DNA from: Hypoxylon rubiginosum
Taxonomy: Eukaryota > Ascomycota > Sordariomycetes > Xylariales > Hypoxylaceae
Assembly (NCBI GenBank): GCA_902806565.1
Contig: CADCXA010000010.1
Coordinates: 1-64,000, forward strand
Reading direction: 5' to 3'
DNA: 64,000 nucleotides
Part shown: positions 1-14,869 of the stretch, one piece after another
Position numbering within the stretch: position 1 is the first letter of the stretch
Layout of the letters: every line of letters begins with the position of its first letter
Notes under the pieces: model-generated
Databases searched by the model: none
What the model saw: only the letters and a program-made list of their open reading frames with translations
Told to the model about the DNA's origin: nothing
Translations under genes and position numbers: made by a program

Positions 1-3000
1 CAGTTATTTATAAAATATTTTATATTATATATATATAAAATTAATTAAATATTGGTTAATTAAAATAATACCGTAACTAACTAAAAAAAAAACTGTTATA
101 TAATAAAAATATTTAGGTTTTATATTTTTTTAAAGTTATTATTATTACTTAAATAAATATTTACTATTAATATATATATTTAATATTTTAAATAAATACT
201 AGCGGTTTAAATTAACACTAGTTTAAATTAAAAGTAATTTTTTATTATAATATTATTTATATAAATATTTAACTGTTAAAATATTTTAAATATATAACTT
301 ATTAAAATCAGCTTTTATTTTTTATTATAAAAAATTAAAAAAAACCTTATATATATAATATTATTTTATTATAATTAAACTAGCTTTTTAATTATTTATT
401 TTTATTATTATTTTTTTATTTATTATTAAAATACTTAAGTAAATAATTAAATTATATAATGTTTATTTATTAAATATATACAATTAACTAAAAATATAAA
501 AAATCTTTTAATTTATTAATTTATATTTCTTATAATGTTATTATAAACTATAACTTATTAACTATTAAAATAAAAAATAATAAATAACGTTTAATTAATA
601 TAAATATTATTAATTTTATTTTTAAAAAACCTAGTCATTTTTTAAACTTTGGAAAATATAAATTAAAAAAATATATAATATATAATATAAAATCCTAGTT
701 ATTTTTTTTTATATTTAATTTAAAAATTATAAATAAAAATTATTTAAAGGTTTATTTTTTTTATAATAAATTATAATTTTTTAATATATAATAAAATATT
801 ATATATAAATTTATATAAATAATTTGTTTTTTTTATATAAACATTTAGTTTTTTTTATATTATTATCTTTAAAATTCTATCTCTAAAATCATTATTTTAA
901 AACCGGCTTATTTATTATTTATTTAACATAAAAATAATTTATATAACATAAAAAATAAATTTTTTTATTTTAAAATACATGGATTTTATATTTAAATAAT
1001 ATTTTAATTTAAAAAAAAATAAACTAGATAATTATTTAAATAAAAACTAGTTAAAAAAAAATTTTAAAAAATATAAAAGCACTAATAATAAATTTAATTT
1101 TAAAAAAAAAAAAAAAATTAACAAAAAATAAATTAAAGAAAAAAAAATAAAAAAATTATTTTATAAATATAAAAATAATCCTTTTATTATTATTAACTTT
1201 AATAAAAAAGATTTATTTAATAGTAATTTAAAACCTTTTAAATATTATTAATAAAACATTAAAATTATAAATAAAAACAAATTTATATATAAATAGTATT
1301 TTATTAAAATAAAAGTAATTATTTGTTATATTAAAAAATAATAAATAAAATACATTTTTATACTTTTAAAGTAAAATTAATGAATTAACTAATTATAAAA
1401 TAAATATTATTTAAAGATTTTATAAAAAAATTAAAAAGTTTATTTTTAATTTATTTAAATTTATATTATAGTTTAATTTATATATTAATATCTAAATTAA
1501 AAAATTAATAAAAATAAATGATTTAAATAAAATCTATAAAAAAAAAGTTTTTTTATTATATTTTAAAAAATATTTTAACTTACTTTTAAATAATATATAA
1601 TATATAAAATTAATTTTTATATTAATAGTTAATATATAAGTAATATATAATTTTTTAATAACCAAGTATTAATATATTATTAATTATAACTATAAATAAT
1701 TTAAAATCTTATAAAAATATATTATTTAAAACATTAAAAACATAAGAATTATTTTATATTTATAATAAACCTAAAATAATAAATTAATATTATTTTATAA
1801 ATTTCCAAAAAAAACTTTAAATTAAATAAATAATATATTTTAACCATGTTATTTTTCTTTTTTTTAACTTTTACTAAGGCTTAACTATTTTTTATTTTAT
1901 AATTTTAATTTAAAAACATCTATATAATATTAATTTAAAATCCAAAAAAAATAAATCTTAAACTTTTAATTAAATTTTATTTAATATATATTAAAACGTA
2001 TTTTAATTTAAAAAATAAATAAATCTTTTTAAAATTAAAATCTTTAAACTTTTTAAGTTTTTAGTTTTTTAAGTTTTTTAAATCTTAAAGTAATTTTTTC
2101 TTTAAAACTTTTTTATTTATTATTAATATAAAATTAAAAAAATATTTTTATTTTTTAAGATTATCTAAAAACTTATTTTTTTATTAAATTTATATATTTT
2201 TTTTATTAACTATTATAATTTAACATTAAGTTTTTATAATAAAAAATTTAAATAATAACTTAAAAAATTTAATTAAACTTTAAATTTATTTAAATAAAAA
2301 TAAATTATTATTTTTACTAAAAAAATAACTTAATAATATATATATTTTTTATAATATAAAAAAAACTTTTATTGGTATTTATTATATATCCGATAAATAT
2401 ATCACTTTAAAAAAAATAATTAAATAAATAAAAAAAATTAAATAATTTATTAAATTTTAAAATATAATAATTAATTATAATTTTTAATATATAATAAAAA
2501 ATAATATTAATTAAAATAATATATATTTTTTTTTTTTATATAACTTTTTTAAAACTAGTAATTATAGTATTTTTATACTTTTTTTTTAAAAACCTTTTAT
2601 TAATTTTTATAATAAATATTAATAAAATATTATAAAACCTAGTTATAAAATATATATTTAATTTGAATACTTTTTAACGTTATTATTTTAACTATTATAT
2701 ATATATTAATTTATAGGTTATTTATTAAAATTTAAAGCTTTAATAAAAACTTATCTAATAAATAATAAACTATAACTATTTTAAAAATAATTATTAACTT
2801 ATAAAGTTAATATTAAAATAATTTATTTCTTTAAATAAAAATTTTAAAATTATAAAAATAATAAAAAACATAAAAAAACTTTTAACTTAAAGCTTAAAAA
2901 AGCGTTAAAAGTTTTATTAAAAAATTAACATATATAAAACTAAGTTATATAAAAAAAAAATAAATAAGATTTAAAAAAAATAAATTAAATAACAAATAAT

Positions 3001-4133
3001 ACAAAATATTAAGTGGTAGATTTAAAAAAATTACATTAAAAACTTTATTAAAATAAATTAAAAAAATATTACATTATTATATTTAAATTATATTAATATA
3101 TTAAAAACATTAAAAAAGATAATTATAATTAACATTAAATAATAATTAAAATATAAAACATATATAATTATTATAATTATTAAATATTATTTTATTTAAA
3201 AATAAAAAATAAATAAAATATATAAAACTATAAAATTACTTTTATTATTTAAATTATAATTATTTTTTTATAATTATATTAAATAGTTAAAAAGATCGGT
3301 TTAAGTAAAAAAACTAAGTTTAAAAAAAAACTAATAAAATATTTTATATATATAATTAAAATTTTAACGTTATTTCTAAAAAACTTATTATATAATAGTT
3401 TTTATTATTATTTTTATTTTATTTAAAAAGTAACTAAACATTTTAAAAAAATATATTTAAAATGTTTAAAACTAAATTAAAAAATTAAATATTTTATTTA
3501 TATATTAAATATCTAACTATAATATAAAACATATTTTTAAAACTATATAAAATAAACATATAAAATTTTATTAAAAATAAAATAAAAAAAGTAAGTTAAT
3601 ATTATACTATTAAATTAATATATTTAAATATTTATAAATAATTTTAATAAAATGGTTTATATTATAAAAATAATATTATAATAATAATTATATAATTATA
3701 TAATTATATATTTTATTTTAAAAAATAAAAAAAGAAGTGGTTTTTACTTAAAAAAAAACTAAAAATTTATAATAAATAATATATAATAATAAATTTAATT
3801 TTTAAAAAAAATAGCGAAAAAGAAAACATAATTTTAAATATTTAAAAACTTATATTTAACATATAATATATATATTATAAAAAATTATTATTATATTAAG
3901 TTAAATATATTAATTTTATAAGTTTATTTAAATAAATTAAATAAGTTTAAATTTAACGGTTATAATTATTTAAGCAGTTTTTTTATTTTTATTATTTAAA
4001 AAAAATATATTATATAACTTAAAAAATACAAGTAAATAAAAAATATAAAATTAAAATAATTATAACGAATTATTATTTATAAGAATCGTAATATAATATA
4101 TAAATTTACCGTGTATAATATAACCGCAAGTAA
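1..4133 (+). repeat. Copy A: right-hand 4.1 kb of the 15.8-kb unit
   Basis: This matches 25,429-29,560 (copy B) and about 41,235-45,344 (copy C) colinearly and at nearly constant offset. Differences are almost all C/T and G/A transitions, as expected from RIP. The copy is cut by the window edge on the left. It ends at the same point as copy C, just after an ACCGCAAG-like motif (ACCGCGAG in B, GCCGCGAG in C), so this looks like a real right end of the repeated unit. GC content is very low and no open frame longer than chance is seen. Confidence 0.85.
2410..3566 (+). pseudogene. RIP-destroyed DUF3435-type recombinase, 3' part (copy A)
   Basis: This is the counterpart of the better preserved sequence at 27,840-28,994. 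Read in the corresponding frame with TAA/TAG as former Gln codons, it keeps the block NLNTFQRYYFN, which matches the tyrosine-nucleophile box of DUF3435 recombinases. Many more stops are present than in copy B, and the Cys/His codons of the C-terminal finger are largely lost. It cannot be functional. Confidence 0.5.
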
Positions 4134-4480
4134 TATTATTATTATTTTTTAAGTTTTTAATAATTTAGAATTATTTTTTTAACGTTAATATTTTTATTAC
4201 TTTTAATAAATCTATTACTAATATTTTTTTTTATTAAAAAATGTTATTTTTTTAAAATAAATAATAATAACTAAATAATAAATAAATTTTAATATAAATT
4301 AAAAAAAAAATATTTATATAATAATTTATATAAAGATTAATATTATATTTTTAAAAAATTTTTTTAATAAAAATTATATAACGAAATTAATATAATTTTA
4401 TTAAATAAATAAAAAATATATAAATAATAATTTTAAATTCGTTTAAAATTATTAATTAATTTATATAATTTATTATTTAA
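4134..4480 (-). repeat. Inverted fragment of the left part of the 15.8-kb unit
   Basis: Directly after the end of copy A the sequence matches the reverse complement of about 14,190-14,520 of copy B. It also matches 10,780-10,855 plus 11,270-11,560 of inverted copy D, but lacks the MITE pair present in D. Similarity fades near 4,480. It is probably an older rearranged or nested piece. Confidence 0.6.
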
Positions 4481-5870
4481 TATAAATTTAATATTATAAA
4501 TTATTTAAATAATTATATATTTATTTTTAAAAAAAAATTATATATATATATATTTTTATTATATAATTGATAATTTATTTAATAATATATTATTAAAATA
4601 TAGAAATTATATAATATTAATAATAAATTATTTTTTAATATATATATATATATTTATTTTTAATATTTAAAATATAATAAATATATTATTTTATAAATAT
4701 ATTAAAAAACATAAAAAGAAAATTATTAAATTTTATTAATTAATAATTATAATTATTAATATATTTAAGAAATAATATAATTATAAAATTTAATATATAA
4801 AATATTTTTTTTATAATTAAAATAAAATAAATTTTATAATAAATATAAAAAAATATAATAAATTTTATTATATATATTTAATAATTAAAAATAAAATATA
4901 ATTATTTAAATTATTAATTTTAATAATATTATTAATTTATATTTATTATTATAAATAAAAATTAATTTTTATATTAATTTTATAATAATTATTTTTTTTT
5001 AAATTATAATTAAATTATAAATAAAATAAATTTAAAATAAATAAAATATTTTAATAAATATATTAAAAAATATATAATAAATATAAATTTTATTTTATTT
5101 TTAATTATTATAAAAATTATTATTTAATAAAATCTAAAAACTTTAATAATAATAATAATTATAATATATTATATATATTTATTTATTTTATAAATTTTAA
5201 CTTTTTTATATTATTAATTAATTTTATTTTTAAATATATTTAAAATTATATAATTAAATATTTTAAAAAAAAACTATATTATAAATTTTAAAAAAAATTA
5301 TCTTTTTTAATTAAATAAGATATTTATTAATTTCTTTATAAAAAAATAATATTTAAATTAAATAGTAAAATATTAAACTTATTTTTTATAATTTAAAAAT
5401 TATTATATTATAATTAATTATTATTTATATTATTTTAATATTTTTATTAAATCTTTTAATTTTTCTTATTTTTTAGGTTTTTAAAATATTTAAAACTATT
5501 AATAATATAATTTTATTAGTTATTATTATAACAGTTAAATTTATAAAATATTAAAATAACTATTTTATATTAATTTTAAATTTATATATATTATTATATA
5601 AAATTATTTTTTTATATTAAAAAACTTTATATTTTTAATAAAAGTTTTTATTTTATAAACATTAAAAAATTAAAAATAAATAATTAAATAATTTTTAAAA
5701 AATTTAAAGTTAATAATATTATAATATATATTTTTATAAAATAATTATAAATATATTTAATAAAAAAATAATTTTAATTTTAAATTATTTAAATTATATT
5801 ATAATTATTAATTATTAATTATATATAATTATTATTAAAAAAAATATATATTAATTTAAATTTTTATTTA
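4481..5870. other. AT-saturated sequence, unassigned
   Basis: Almost pure A/T with only a handful of C or G. I could not align it convincingly with the 15.8-kb unit or with any family. It contains short AT-dinucleotide runs but no gene, RNA or clear repeat boundary. Confidence 0.6.
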
Positions 5871-8800
5871 TTATAATAATAATTTTTTTATATTTTTATA
5901 AATAAAAAAAAGAATTATTAAAAATTAAAATAATAAGGTTTTTATTTTATTTTAATAATATATTATAAAAATTATCCTTTATATAATTTTTCTGTATTTA
6001 TTTATATATAAAAAAAAAAAGTTAAAAAACTTATTATTAATTAAAAAAAAGTGTAAAACTATTATATATTTTTATAAATAATAGTTAAAATCTATTTATT
6101 TATTTAAATAATTAATTTAAATTAATAAATAAAAAATATAAATATAAAAATAAAACTTTAAAAAATTAAAAACTAGAAGTTTTTATTTTTTTGTTAAAAT
6201 CAGGTAATATTATAAAAAAAAAATTTTATTTTTATAAATAAAAAAACTAAATTCTTTTAAAAATCTTAAAAATTAAAACTTTTTTAAATATTAAAAATAT
6301 TATTAATATTAATAAGTTAAAAATATAAAATTTTATAAGCTTTAGTTTTTTAAGATATTAAATTTTATAAAAATATAAATAAAATATTATAACGTTTTTT
6401 AATCTTAAAATTTAAAAAATATAATAATTATTAAATAGTAAATTATAGTTTTTTAAATATATATATTTTATATTATATAAAGTTTATTTTATTTAAAAAA
6501 ATATTATATTTAAATATATAAATAAATATAATATTTTTATTTAAATATTTGTTTATTATAATTATTTAGGTAAATATTTATATTAATTTATAAAATATAA
6601 AACGCTTATTAAATTTTTATAAAAGAATATTTTTATATTTTTTCTAGTAATTTTTTAATAGAAATTTTATATTTAAATAAATAAAATAAAATATTTATAT
6701 TTATATATTTATTTTAATATTTAAATACTTAAATATAAAACTTATATAATTATATTTAAAAACGTAAATTAAATTATTATAAAAATTTTATAGTGTTAAA
6801 TAAATAAATATTTATTTTTTTAATATTATAAAAATAAATATTAATATATAACTATATATTATATTTATTTTAAAAGTTAAATAAGTAATTTTTAATTTTA
6901 AAAATTATAATAAATATTTATTTAATAAACACGTATTTTTTATTATTATTATTATTATTATCACTATTATTATTATTTTTTTTATAATTATTAGTTTTTT
7001 ATATATACTTATTTTTATATTTATTTAATATAAACGGTATTATAATTTATAAACTTTTAAGGTTTTTATTAAAGTAATAATAGTAATAATAATATTTAAA
7101 ATTAAATTAGTTATTTTAAATATAAATTATATTTTTATTAATTAAAATGTTAAATTTAAATTTTATTATTAAAAATAAATATTAAAATTAGTTTATTAGT
7201 TTAGTTTTTTATATATAAAAAAACAAATTAAAATAAGCTTAAATATTAATTAAAGTTTATATTTTTTATTATAAGTTTATATCTTAAAAACTAATAAATA
7301 AATAAGTTTATATTTATATAAAAAATATAATAAACTTTTTATTTTTTTATATTAATAAATAATATATATTATAATATAAAATTACTAAAAATACTAATTT
7401 AATATTTAGTAAGTTAAAAAAGTAAATAAACACAAGTTAAAACTAGTAGAACGCTTAAAAAAATACTAAAATTAATAAAAAAAAAAAAACTAATATTTTT
7501 AAACGTAAAATCTTAAAAAAAGCGTTAATATTATAATCGCCGGCTAGTATACTAGCTTTATTAATATTAATATACCTTAATTTTAAATATTATAACTAAA
7601 TTAAATATCTTTAAATTAACTAAATAATAAAAGTATAAAAAACTTTAAAAGTTTATAAAGGTTTTTAAAAAAATATTAATATTAATAATATTAATATTAT
7701 ATTTATATAAAAAAAACTATTTTAATATATTAAAATAAAACTATTTATTAATTATAATTAACTTTTTAAAAAAAGTTTTATTTATTATTAAAAAAATATA
7801 TATTTATATTTATTTTTTATATTATAAACGTAAAATATTTGCTTTAAAAAAAACCTTATTAAAATTAATAATTTAAAAATAAAGGAAATTAATATTAAGG
7901 ATTATAAAATAAGGAAAAAAGTATTAAAAAATATAAATAATAATAATATTTTTAAAAAAAGTGTAATAAAAAATACCGTTTATAATATTATTAATATTAT
8001 TTTTTTAAATAACTTAAATATAAGTAGATATTTTAAATTAAACGTAATAATATTAAAAAAAAAAGTAAAAAAATAATTAACTAAGTTATTAATTAAAATA
8101 AATAATAATAATATTATTTTTTTTTATTTAATTTATATATTAAACCATTTAGATACGTATTATAAAAAATTCTAAAAAATAATTTTTTATATAGTTATTT
8201 TTTTTATAAAATGCTTAAAAATTTTAAAGTTTTTACTTTTTATTTAAAAAGTTAATAAAGGTTTATATATTTTTTAATATTAAAAATATATTTTTATTAA
8301 ATTAAATAATAAAATTAATTATTTTAAAAACTTTTAGTTGTAATTTTATTTATATAGTTTATATTAAAATAAATAACTAATTAGTTTATTATATTAATAA
8401 AATTAATTAATAAATAATATATATTTTTAATAATATATTAAAATAATAAATAAAATTTTTTTTTTTTAATATAATATAACGAATTTTTTAGTTATATAAA
8501 AAATATAATATTATTAGATTGGTTTTATATATAAATATTAATTTAAAGCTTTAAAATTTTTAGTTTATAATAATTATTATATTATTATAATTATTTTTAA
8601 AAAAACTAAATTATTATAATATTTAAACTTATAAACTAGTAGTTATAAAAATTACTTTTATTTATAATAAAATAGTTTAATATTTTTATAAATTATTAAT
8701 TATAAATATATAAAAAGAAATTTAATAATAAATAAAATAAAGATTTATTAATTATTAATTTTGTTTTAATTTTTATTATTATTTTTAAACTATATTAAAA

Positions 8801-10357
8801 TATTATTATTAATTAAAATCTAAAAAAATAAAAAATTCTTTTATTACTTTTTAATAACTTTTTATTACTTATTATAAACTAATATTTAATAAATTTTTTA
8901 ACGCTTATATTTTTTCTTTAATATATTAACTTTTAATTATATTAAGTTTTAATATATTAATAGTTTTTATTTAATTTTTAACTATATTAATTATTTTTAT
9001 TTAGTTTTTAATTATATTATTATAAGTTTTTATAAATATATTTAATGTTAAATTAACATTAAATTTTAAAATAATATTAATTAACATTAAAAAAAGATTT
9101 ATTATAATAAATATAAATATAAAAAAAACCTATATATTAATAAAAAATAAAAATATAATAATTTAGGTAAATGAAATATAAAAATGTTAAAACTTAAAAA
9201 TTATATTAAAAAAAGTTTAATAAAAAAATTAAATATTTTTAAAATTAAATTTAAAATAAAGTTTTAAGTTTTATAAATATATTATATAAAAAAGCTTATT
9301 ATTATTTAAAGTAATATAATAAAAAAGTTAAATAATATTTATAAATATAATTTAAAATAAATTAACTAATAAATAAATAAAATTTAATAAAAGTTTTATA
9401 AAATTAAATAAAAGTAATTTATAGTTATAATAAATAATAAAATATAAAATATTATTTATAAAAAGTTTAAAATAATAAAAAAATTAATATAATTAAAGAT
9501 TAATATTTTAAAAAAATCGCTTAAATTATTAAAAAATAATTATAAAAAAATAAATAAAAAAGTAATTAAAATAATTAATAAAAAGTATATAATATTAAAT
9601 AATAAGCTAAATATAAAGTTAAAAGTTTTATAATTATTTTTTTAATTTTTAATTTATAAAATAATTAGTATTTTATAAAATATATTATAAAATACTTTAA
9701 ATAATATTATAAACATATTAATTAAACTATTATTATTTAATAAGTAAAAATATTTAGTAAATTAATATTTAACGTTAAAAATAAAAAATTAAAACAAGTA
9801 TAAAACTTTATTTTTTCACGTGATATTATATTATTTTAACCTTTTTAAAAATACAGATAATAATATAAATAAAAATAAAAAAATGTTTAAACGTGATTAT
9901 AAAAAGGTTTTTTATTTTTATTTTAATATATATTATAATAACTTTATAATATATATATATTTAAATATATTACTATTTAATTATAATTATTAATAAATAA
10001 AAAATAAAAAAATATAAAAGTTAAATATTTATATTAATATAATATAAAAATAAAAAATAAAATAATATATATATTTAAGATAATTAAAAACTTAATTATA
10101 TTTATTAATATATTTAATAAAAATATATTATAATATTTAAATAACTTAAAATAACGTTAATAATTTTTATTTTTTTTATTATTAAAAAATTATATTAATA
10201 ATTTAATTAAATATAACTATAATTTTTTTATTTAATTAATTTTTTTTTAAGCTTATATAATTAACATTTATTTTTTAATAATTAAAATTAATATTAATAT
10301 ATAAGTAATTAATAAGAATTTAATTTAAAATTAAAAATATTATTTATAATATTTTTA

Positions 10358-10403
<46 letters not shown>

Positions 10404-10855
10404 CTGTATTTTTATCGTTATTATTATTATTATTTTTTTTCTCCTTTTTTTTTTCTTTTTTTTTTATATTATTAGCCGGGACTTTTTTATTTTATAATTA
10501 TTTATATAAAACGTGGCTCTTAAAATCTAAGTTATTAATATAATGTTTTAAAAAACTATTATAATATAATTTATTATAATTTATTTAATTATTTATTTTA
10601 TTATATTAATAATAATTTATATTAATTATATTAATTATTTTATAAAAAAAGTTATAATAATATAAAACGATATTAATAATTATAATTATATTTTATTATA
10701 AAATATAATATTAATATTTAAATTAATTATATTATAATTTTTATTATTTTAAAAACTTTTAATAATATTATATTTTAAGTTTTTAATATTATTATTTTTT
10801 AAGTTTTTAATAATATTCACGATTGTTTTTTTAATATTAATATTTTTATTAATTT

Positions 10856-11037
10856 TGTTAAATTACGTGTGTATTTAATTAAAAAGTTAATTATATATAT
10901 TAAATATATATTTTTTAATTATACGTGTTTTTACGATTCTTTAAAATAGTTTTATAATAAGGTTATTACGGCTCCGGTTATTAGTTTATATATAAAACTT
11001 AAATAAGTTCTTTAAAATAACTTTTTATTATTTAACA
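10856..11037 (+). mobile_element. 182-bp MITE-like element, copy 1
   Basis: It starts TGTTAAATTACGTGTG and ends ATTATTTAACA, giving terminal inverted repeats of about 8-9 bp (TGTTAAAT). It is identical in length to copies at 11,080-11,261 and, inverted, at 48,139-48,320. It is too short to code for anything. It interrupts inverted copy D relative to copies B and C. AATTT lies immediately before it and immediately after copy 2, which could be a 5-bp target duplication around the pair. Confidence 0.65.
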
Positions 11038-11079
11038 CATATATAACTTTTTAATTTTTAAGCGAATAAAACTTTTAAT

Positions 11080-11261
11080 TATTAAATTACGTGTGTATTT
11101 AATTAAAAAGTTAATTATATATATTAAATATATATTTTTTAATTATACGTGTTCTTACGATTTTTTAAAATAACTTTATAATAAAATTATTACAGCTCCG
11201 GCCGTTAGTTTATACGTAGAATTTAAATAGGTTTTTTAAAATAACTTCTTATTATTTAACA
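11080..11261 (+). mobile_element. 182-bp MITE-like element, copy 2
   Basis: Same orientation as copy 1 and 42 bp downstream of it. The 5' end is TATTAAAT, explained by one TpG-to-TpA RIP change from TGTTAAAT. The 3' end is ATTTAACA. The internal GCTCCGG block near 11,196 is shared with copy 1 and copy 3, which fixes the alignment. Confidence 0.65.
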
Positions 11262-11984
11262 AATTTTAGTAAATTTATTATTAGTATTTTTATTTTATTA
11301 AAAAATATTATTTTTTTTAAAATAAATAATAATAATTAAATAATAAATAAATTTTAATATATACTTAAAAAAATAAATTATATAATAATTTATATAAAAA
11401 TTAATATTATAATAATTTTAATATTTATATTATATTTTTAAGATTTTTTTTTAATAAAAGTTATATAATTTAATTAATATAATTTTTATAAAAAAAAAAA
11501 AATATATATATAAATAATAATTTTAAATTAATTTAAAATTATTAATTAACTTATATAGTTTAATATAAAATAAACTTTTAATTAAATAATAAATATTATT
11601 AATAAAAAAATAAACTTTAATAAAAAAAAATTAAAATTATAGTTAAAATAAATAATAATTATATTAAAAAAATAAGTAAAATAAAAATAAATATTTTTAT
11701 ATTTTTAATATCGGTGTTTTAAGGTGTAATATAACCGTTTTAAGTAAAAATAATATTTATTATTTTTATTATTATTTAAATAAGCGGTTACGTTAAAAGT
11801 TTAATTATATATTTTTAATTATTTTAAATAAAATAAATTATTTTAATTATTAAATTATTTATTTTATTTAAAAAAGCTAATATTTAAGTTATTATTTTTA
11901 TTTTACTATAAATAAAATATATTATTAAAACTTTTAATAAAAAAAATTATAGTTTATATATATTAAAAAATATTATTATAATTA

Positions 11985-12446
11985 TTAAATATTTTTTAAA
12001 TAAAATAAAGGATAAATAAATTATTATTATATATTATTTTATTATATAAGTTAATAAAAAACTTTATTATTATATATTTTTTAAAAAAATCTTAGTTAAA
12101 TTTTAATATAAAAGTTTTAAATTAAAAATTTAATATATATTTTAATTTAAATTTTATAACCTTTTTATATTATATAATAATAAATAAAAAAAAGTTAAAT
12201 ATTTAATATAATATAAATATTTAAATAATAATAGTTTATAATATATAATAATAAATTAAAAATAAAATAAGTAAAAAAATAAATAAAAACTTAAAATAAA
12301 AATATATAAAATTAAAATATAAATATAAAAACAATTAAATTATATGTTATTAAACGTTATAATATTAATTAAAATAATAATATAATAAAAAAATAAAGTT
12401 ATTTAATATAATAATATAAAAACCAGGAATTATTTTAATTTTAATA
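11985..12446 (-). repeat. 464-bp repeat, inverted copy
   Basis: Reverse complement of the units at 12,827-13,290 and 13,291-13,753. Its AATTCCTGG block near 12,428 corresponds to AATTCCCGG in the direct copies. It joins directly to the start of inverted copy D, just as the last direct copy joins copy B. The 464-bp unit is therefore either the true outer end of the 15.8-kb element or part of the palindrome arm. Confidence 0.75.
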
Positions 12447-12826
12447 TAATAATTTTTAATATAAAATAAAACTTTTTAAGTTTTATATTTTAAGTATTAA
12501 TTTTAAATTATATAAATTTAAATTTATATTAATATATAAAACTTTAAAAAATAAATAAAAAATAATTAAAATTAATTAAATGTTTTTTAAAAAAAACTTA
12601 AATAATTTTAAATAATTTAATAAATTAATATAATTAAATTTTAATTATAAATATATTATATTTATTATTATTAAAAATAATAAGTTTATATTTAATAAAT
12701 AATTTTTATTAAAAAATTAAAATTTTTTTTTAAAAACTATATTTATTTATTATATAAATATTATATATTAAAATATTATATAATAATTATTAAATAAATT
12801 TTATTTTTTAAAATTATATTATTAAA
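12447..12826. other. Spacer at the centre of the large palindrome
   Basis: About 380 bp of AT-rich sequence between the inverted and direct 464-bp repeats. I see no gene or recognisable element. It separates two arms of more than 6 kb and would be the loop if the arms paired. Confidence 0.6.
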
Positions 12827-13290
12827 ATTAAAATAATTCCCGGTTTTTATATTATTATATTAAGTAATTTTATTTTTTTATTATATTATTATTTTAGTTA
12901 TTATTATAGCGTTTAATAACATATAATTTAACTGTTTTTATATTTATATTTTAATTTTATATATTTTTATTTTAAATTTTTATTTATTTTTTTATTTATT
13001 TAATTCTTAATTTATTATTATATTATAAGTTATTATTATTTAATAAATATTTATATTATATTAAATATTTAATTTTTTTTTATTTATTATTATATAATAT
13101 AAAAAAGTTATAAAGTTTAAATTAAAATATATATTTAATTTTTAATTTAAAGTTTTTATATTAAAACTTAATTAGGATTTTTTTAAAAAATATATAATAG
13201 TGGAATTTTTTATTAATTTATATAATAAAATAATATATAATAATAACTTATTTATTTTTTATTTTATTTAAGAAATATTTAATAATTAAA
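12827..13290 (+). repeat. 464-bp repeat, direct copy 1
   Basis: Tandem partner of 13,291-13,753. The TTCCCGG block occurs at 12,837 and 13,301, giving a period of 464 bp. The second copy keeps more G/C, so the two were mutated to different degrees. No coding potential is seen on either strand. Confidence 0.8.
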
Positions 13291-13753
13291 GTTAAAATAA
13301 TTCCCGGTTTTTATATTATTATATTAAGTAACTTTATTTTTTTATTATATTGTTATTTTAGTTATTATTATAATATTTAATAGCGTGTAATTTAACCGCT
13401 TTTATATTTATATTTTAACTTTATATACCTTTATTTTAAATTTTCATTTATTTTTTTATTTACTTAATTCTTAATTTATTACTATATTATAAGTTGCTAT
13501 TATTTAATAAATGTTTATATTACGTTAAACGTTTAACTTTTCTTTATTTACTATTATATAATATAAAAAAATTATAAAATTTAAATTAAAATATATATTT
13601 AATTTTTAATTTAAAGCTTTTATATTAAAGTTTAACTAAGATCTTTCTAAAAAATATATAATAATAAAGTCCCTTATTAACTTATATAATAAAATAATAT
13701 ATGGTAATAACTTATTTATTCCTTATTTTATTTAAAAAATATTTAATAATTAT
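13291..13753 (+). repeat. 464-bp repeat, direct copy 2
   Basis: Second unit of the tandem pair, directly abutting the start of copy B. It is less RIP-mutated than copy 1. Its end (ATTTAATAATTA) is the same as that of the first unit and of the inverted unit. Confidence 0.8.
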
Positions 13754-14869
13754 AATAATACTTTTTAATATATATAAACTACGATTTTTTTTACTAGGAG
13801 TCCTAATAATATACCTTATTTATAGCGAAATAAAGGTAGTAGTTTAAGTATTAACCTTTCTAAGTAAAATAAGCGATCTAGTAACTAAAACGATTTATTT
13901 TATTTAAAGTAACTAAGGGTATATAACCGAACTTTTAACGTAACCGTTTATTTAAATAATAATAAAAATAATAAATATTACTTTTATTTAAAACGGTTAT
14001 ACCACGTTTTAAAATATTAATACTAAAAATATAAAAGTGTTTACTTTTATTTTACTTGTTTTTTTAATGTAATTGTTATTTATTTTAACTATAATTTTAA
14101 TCCTTTTTTATTAAAGTTTATCCTTTTATTAATAATATTTATTACTTAATTAAAAATTTATCTTATACTGGATTATATAAGTTAATTAATAACTTTAAAT
14201 TAATTTAAAATTATTATTTATATACCTTTTTTTTTATTTATAAAAACTATATTAACTAAGTTATATAGTTTTTATTAAAAGGAGATTTTAAGGATATAAT
14301 ATAAGTGTTAAAATTATTATAATATTAGTTTTTATATAGATTATTATATAGTTTATCTTTTTAAATATATATTAAAACCTATCTGTTACTTAGTTGTTAT
14401 TATTTATTTTAAAAAAGATAACGGTTTTTAATAAAATAAAAATACTAATAATAGATTTACTAGGGTTAATAAAAGTGTTAACACCAAAAAAATAATTATA
14501 AATATTATTAAAAGTTTAAATAATAATAATATTAAAAACTTAGAATATAATATTATTAAAAGTTTTTAAAATAACAAAAATTATAATATAATTAGCTTAG
14601 ATATTAATATTATATCTTATAATAAAATATAATTATAATGATTAATATTATCTTATATTATTATAACCCTTTTTATAAAGTAGTTAATATGATTAATATA
14701 AACTATTCTTAATGTAATAAAATAAATGGTTAAATGAGCTATAGTAAATTATATTACGATGGCTTTTTAAAATATCGCACTAATAATTTAGATTCTGGGA
14801 GCCATGTTTTATGTAAGTAGTTATAAAATAAAAAAGTCTTAGTTAATAGTATAAGAGGAAAAGAATAAC

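Larger units (their letters stand above)
5871..11984 (-). repeat. Copy D: inverted left part of the 15.8-kb unit
   Basis: This is the reverse complement of about 13,754-19,450 of copy B. Anchors checked by eye include the GCCGGC-containing block near 7,545 (B: 17,780-17,800), the triplet tract at 6,940-6,975 (B: 18,360-18,390), the triplet tract at 10,366-10,435 (B: 14,870-14,945) and the unit start at 11,940-11,984. The copy is more heavily RIP-mutated than B. It is interrupted by two 182-bp MITE-like elements at 10,856-11,261. The left edge near 5,870 is approximate. No intact coding frame remains. Confidence 0.8.
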
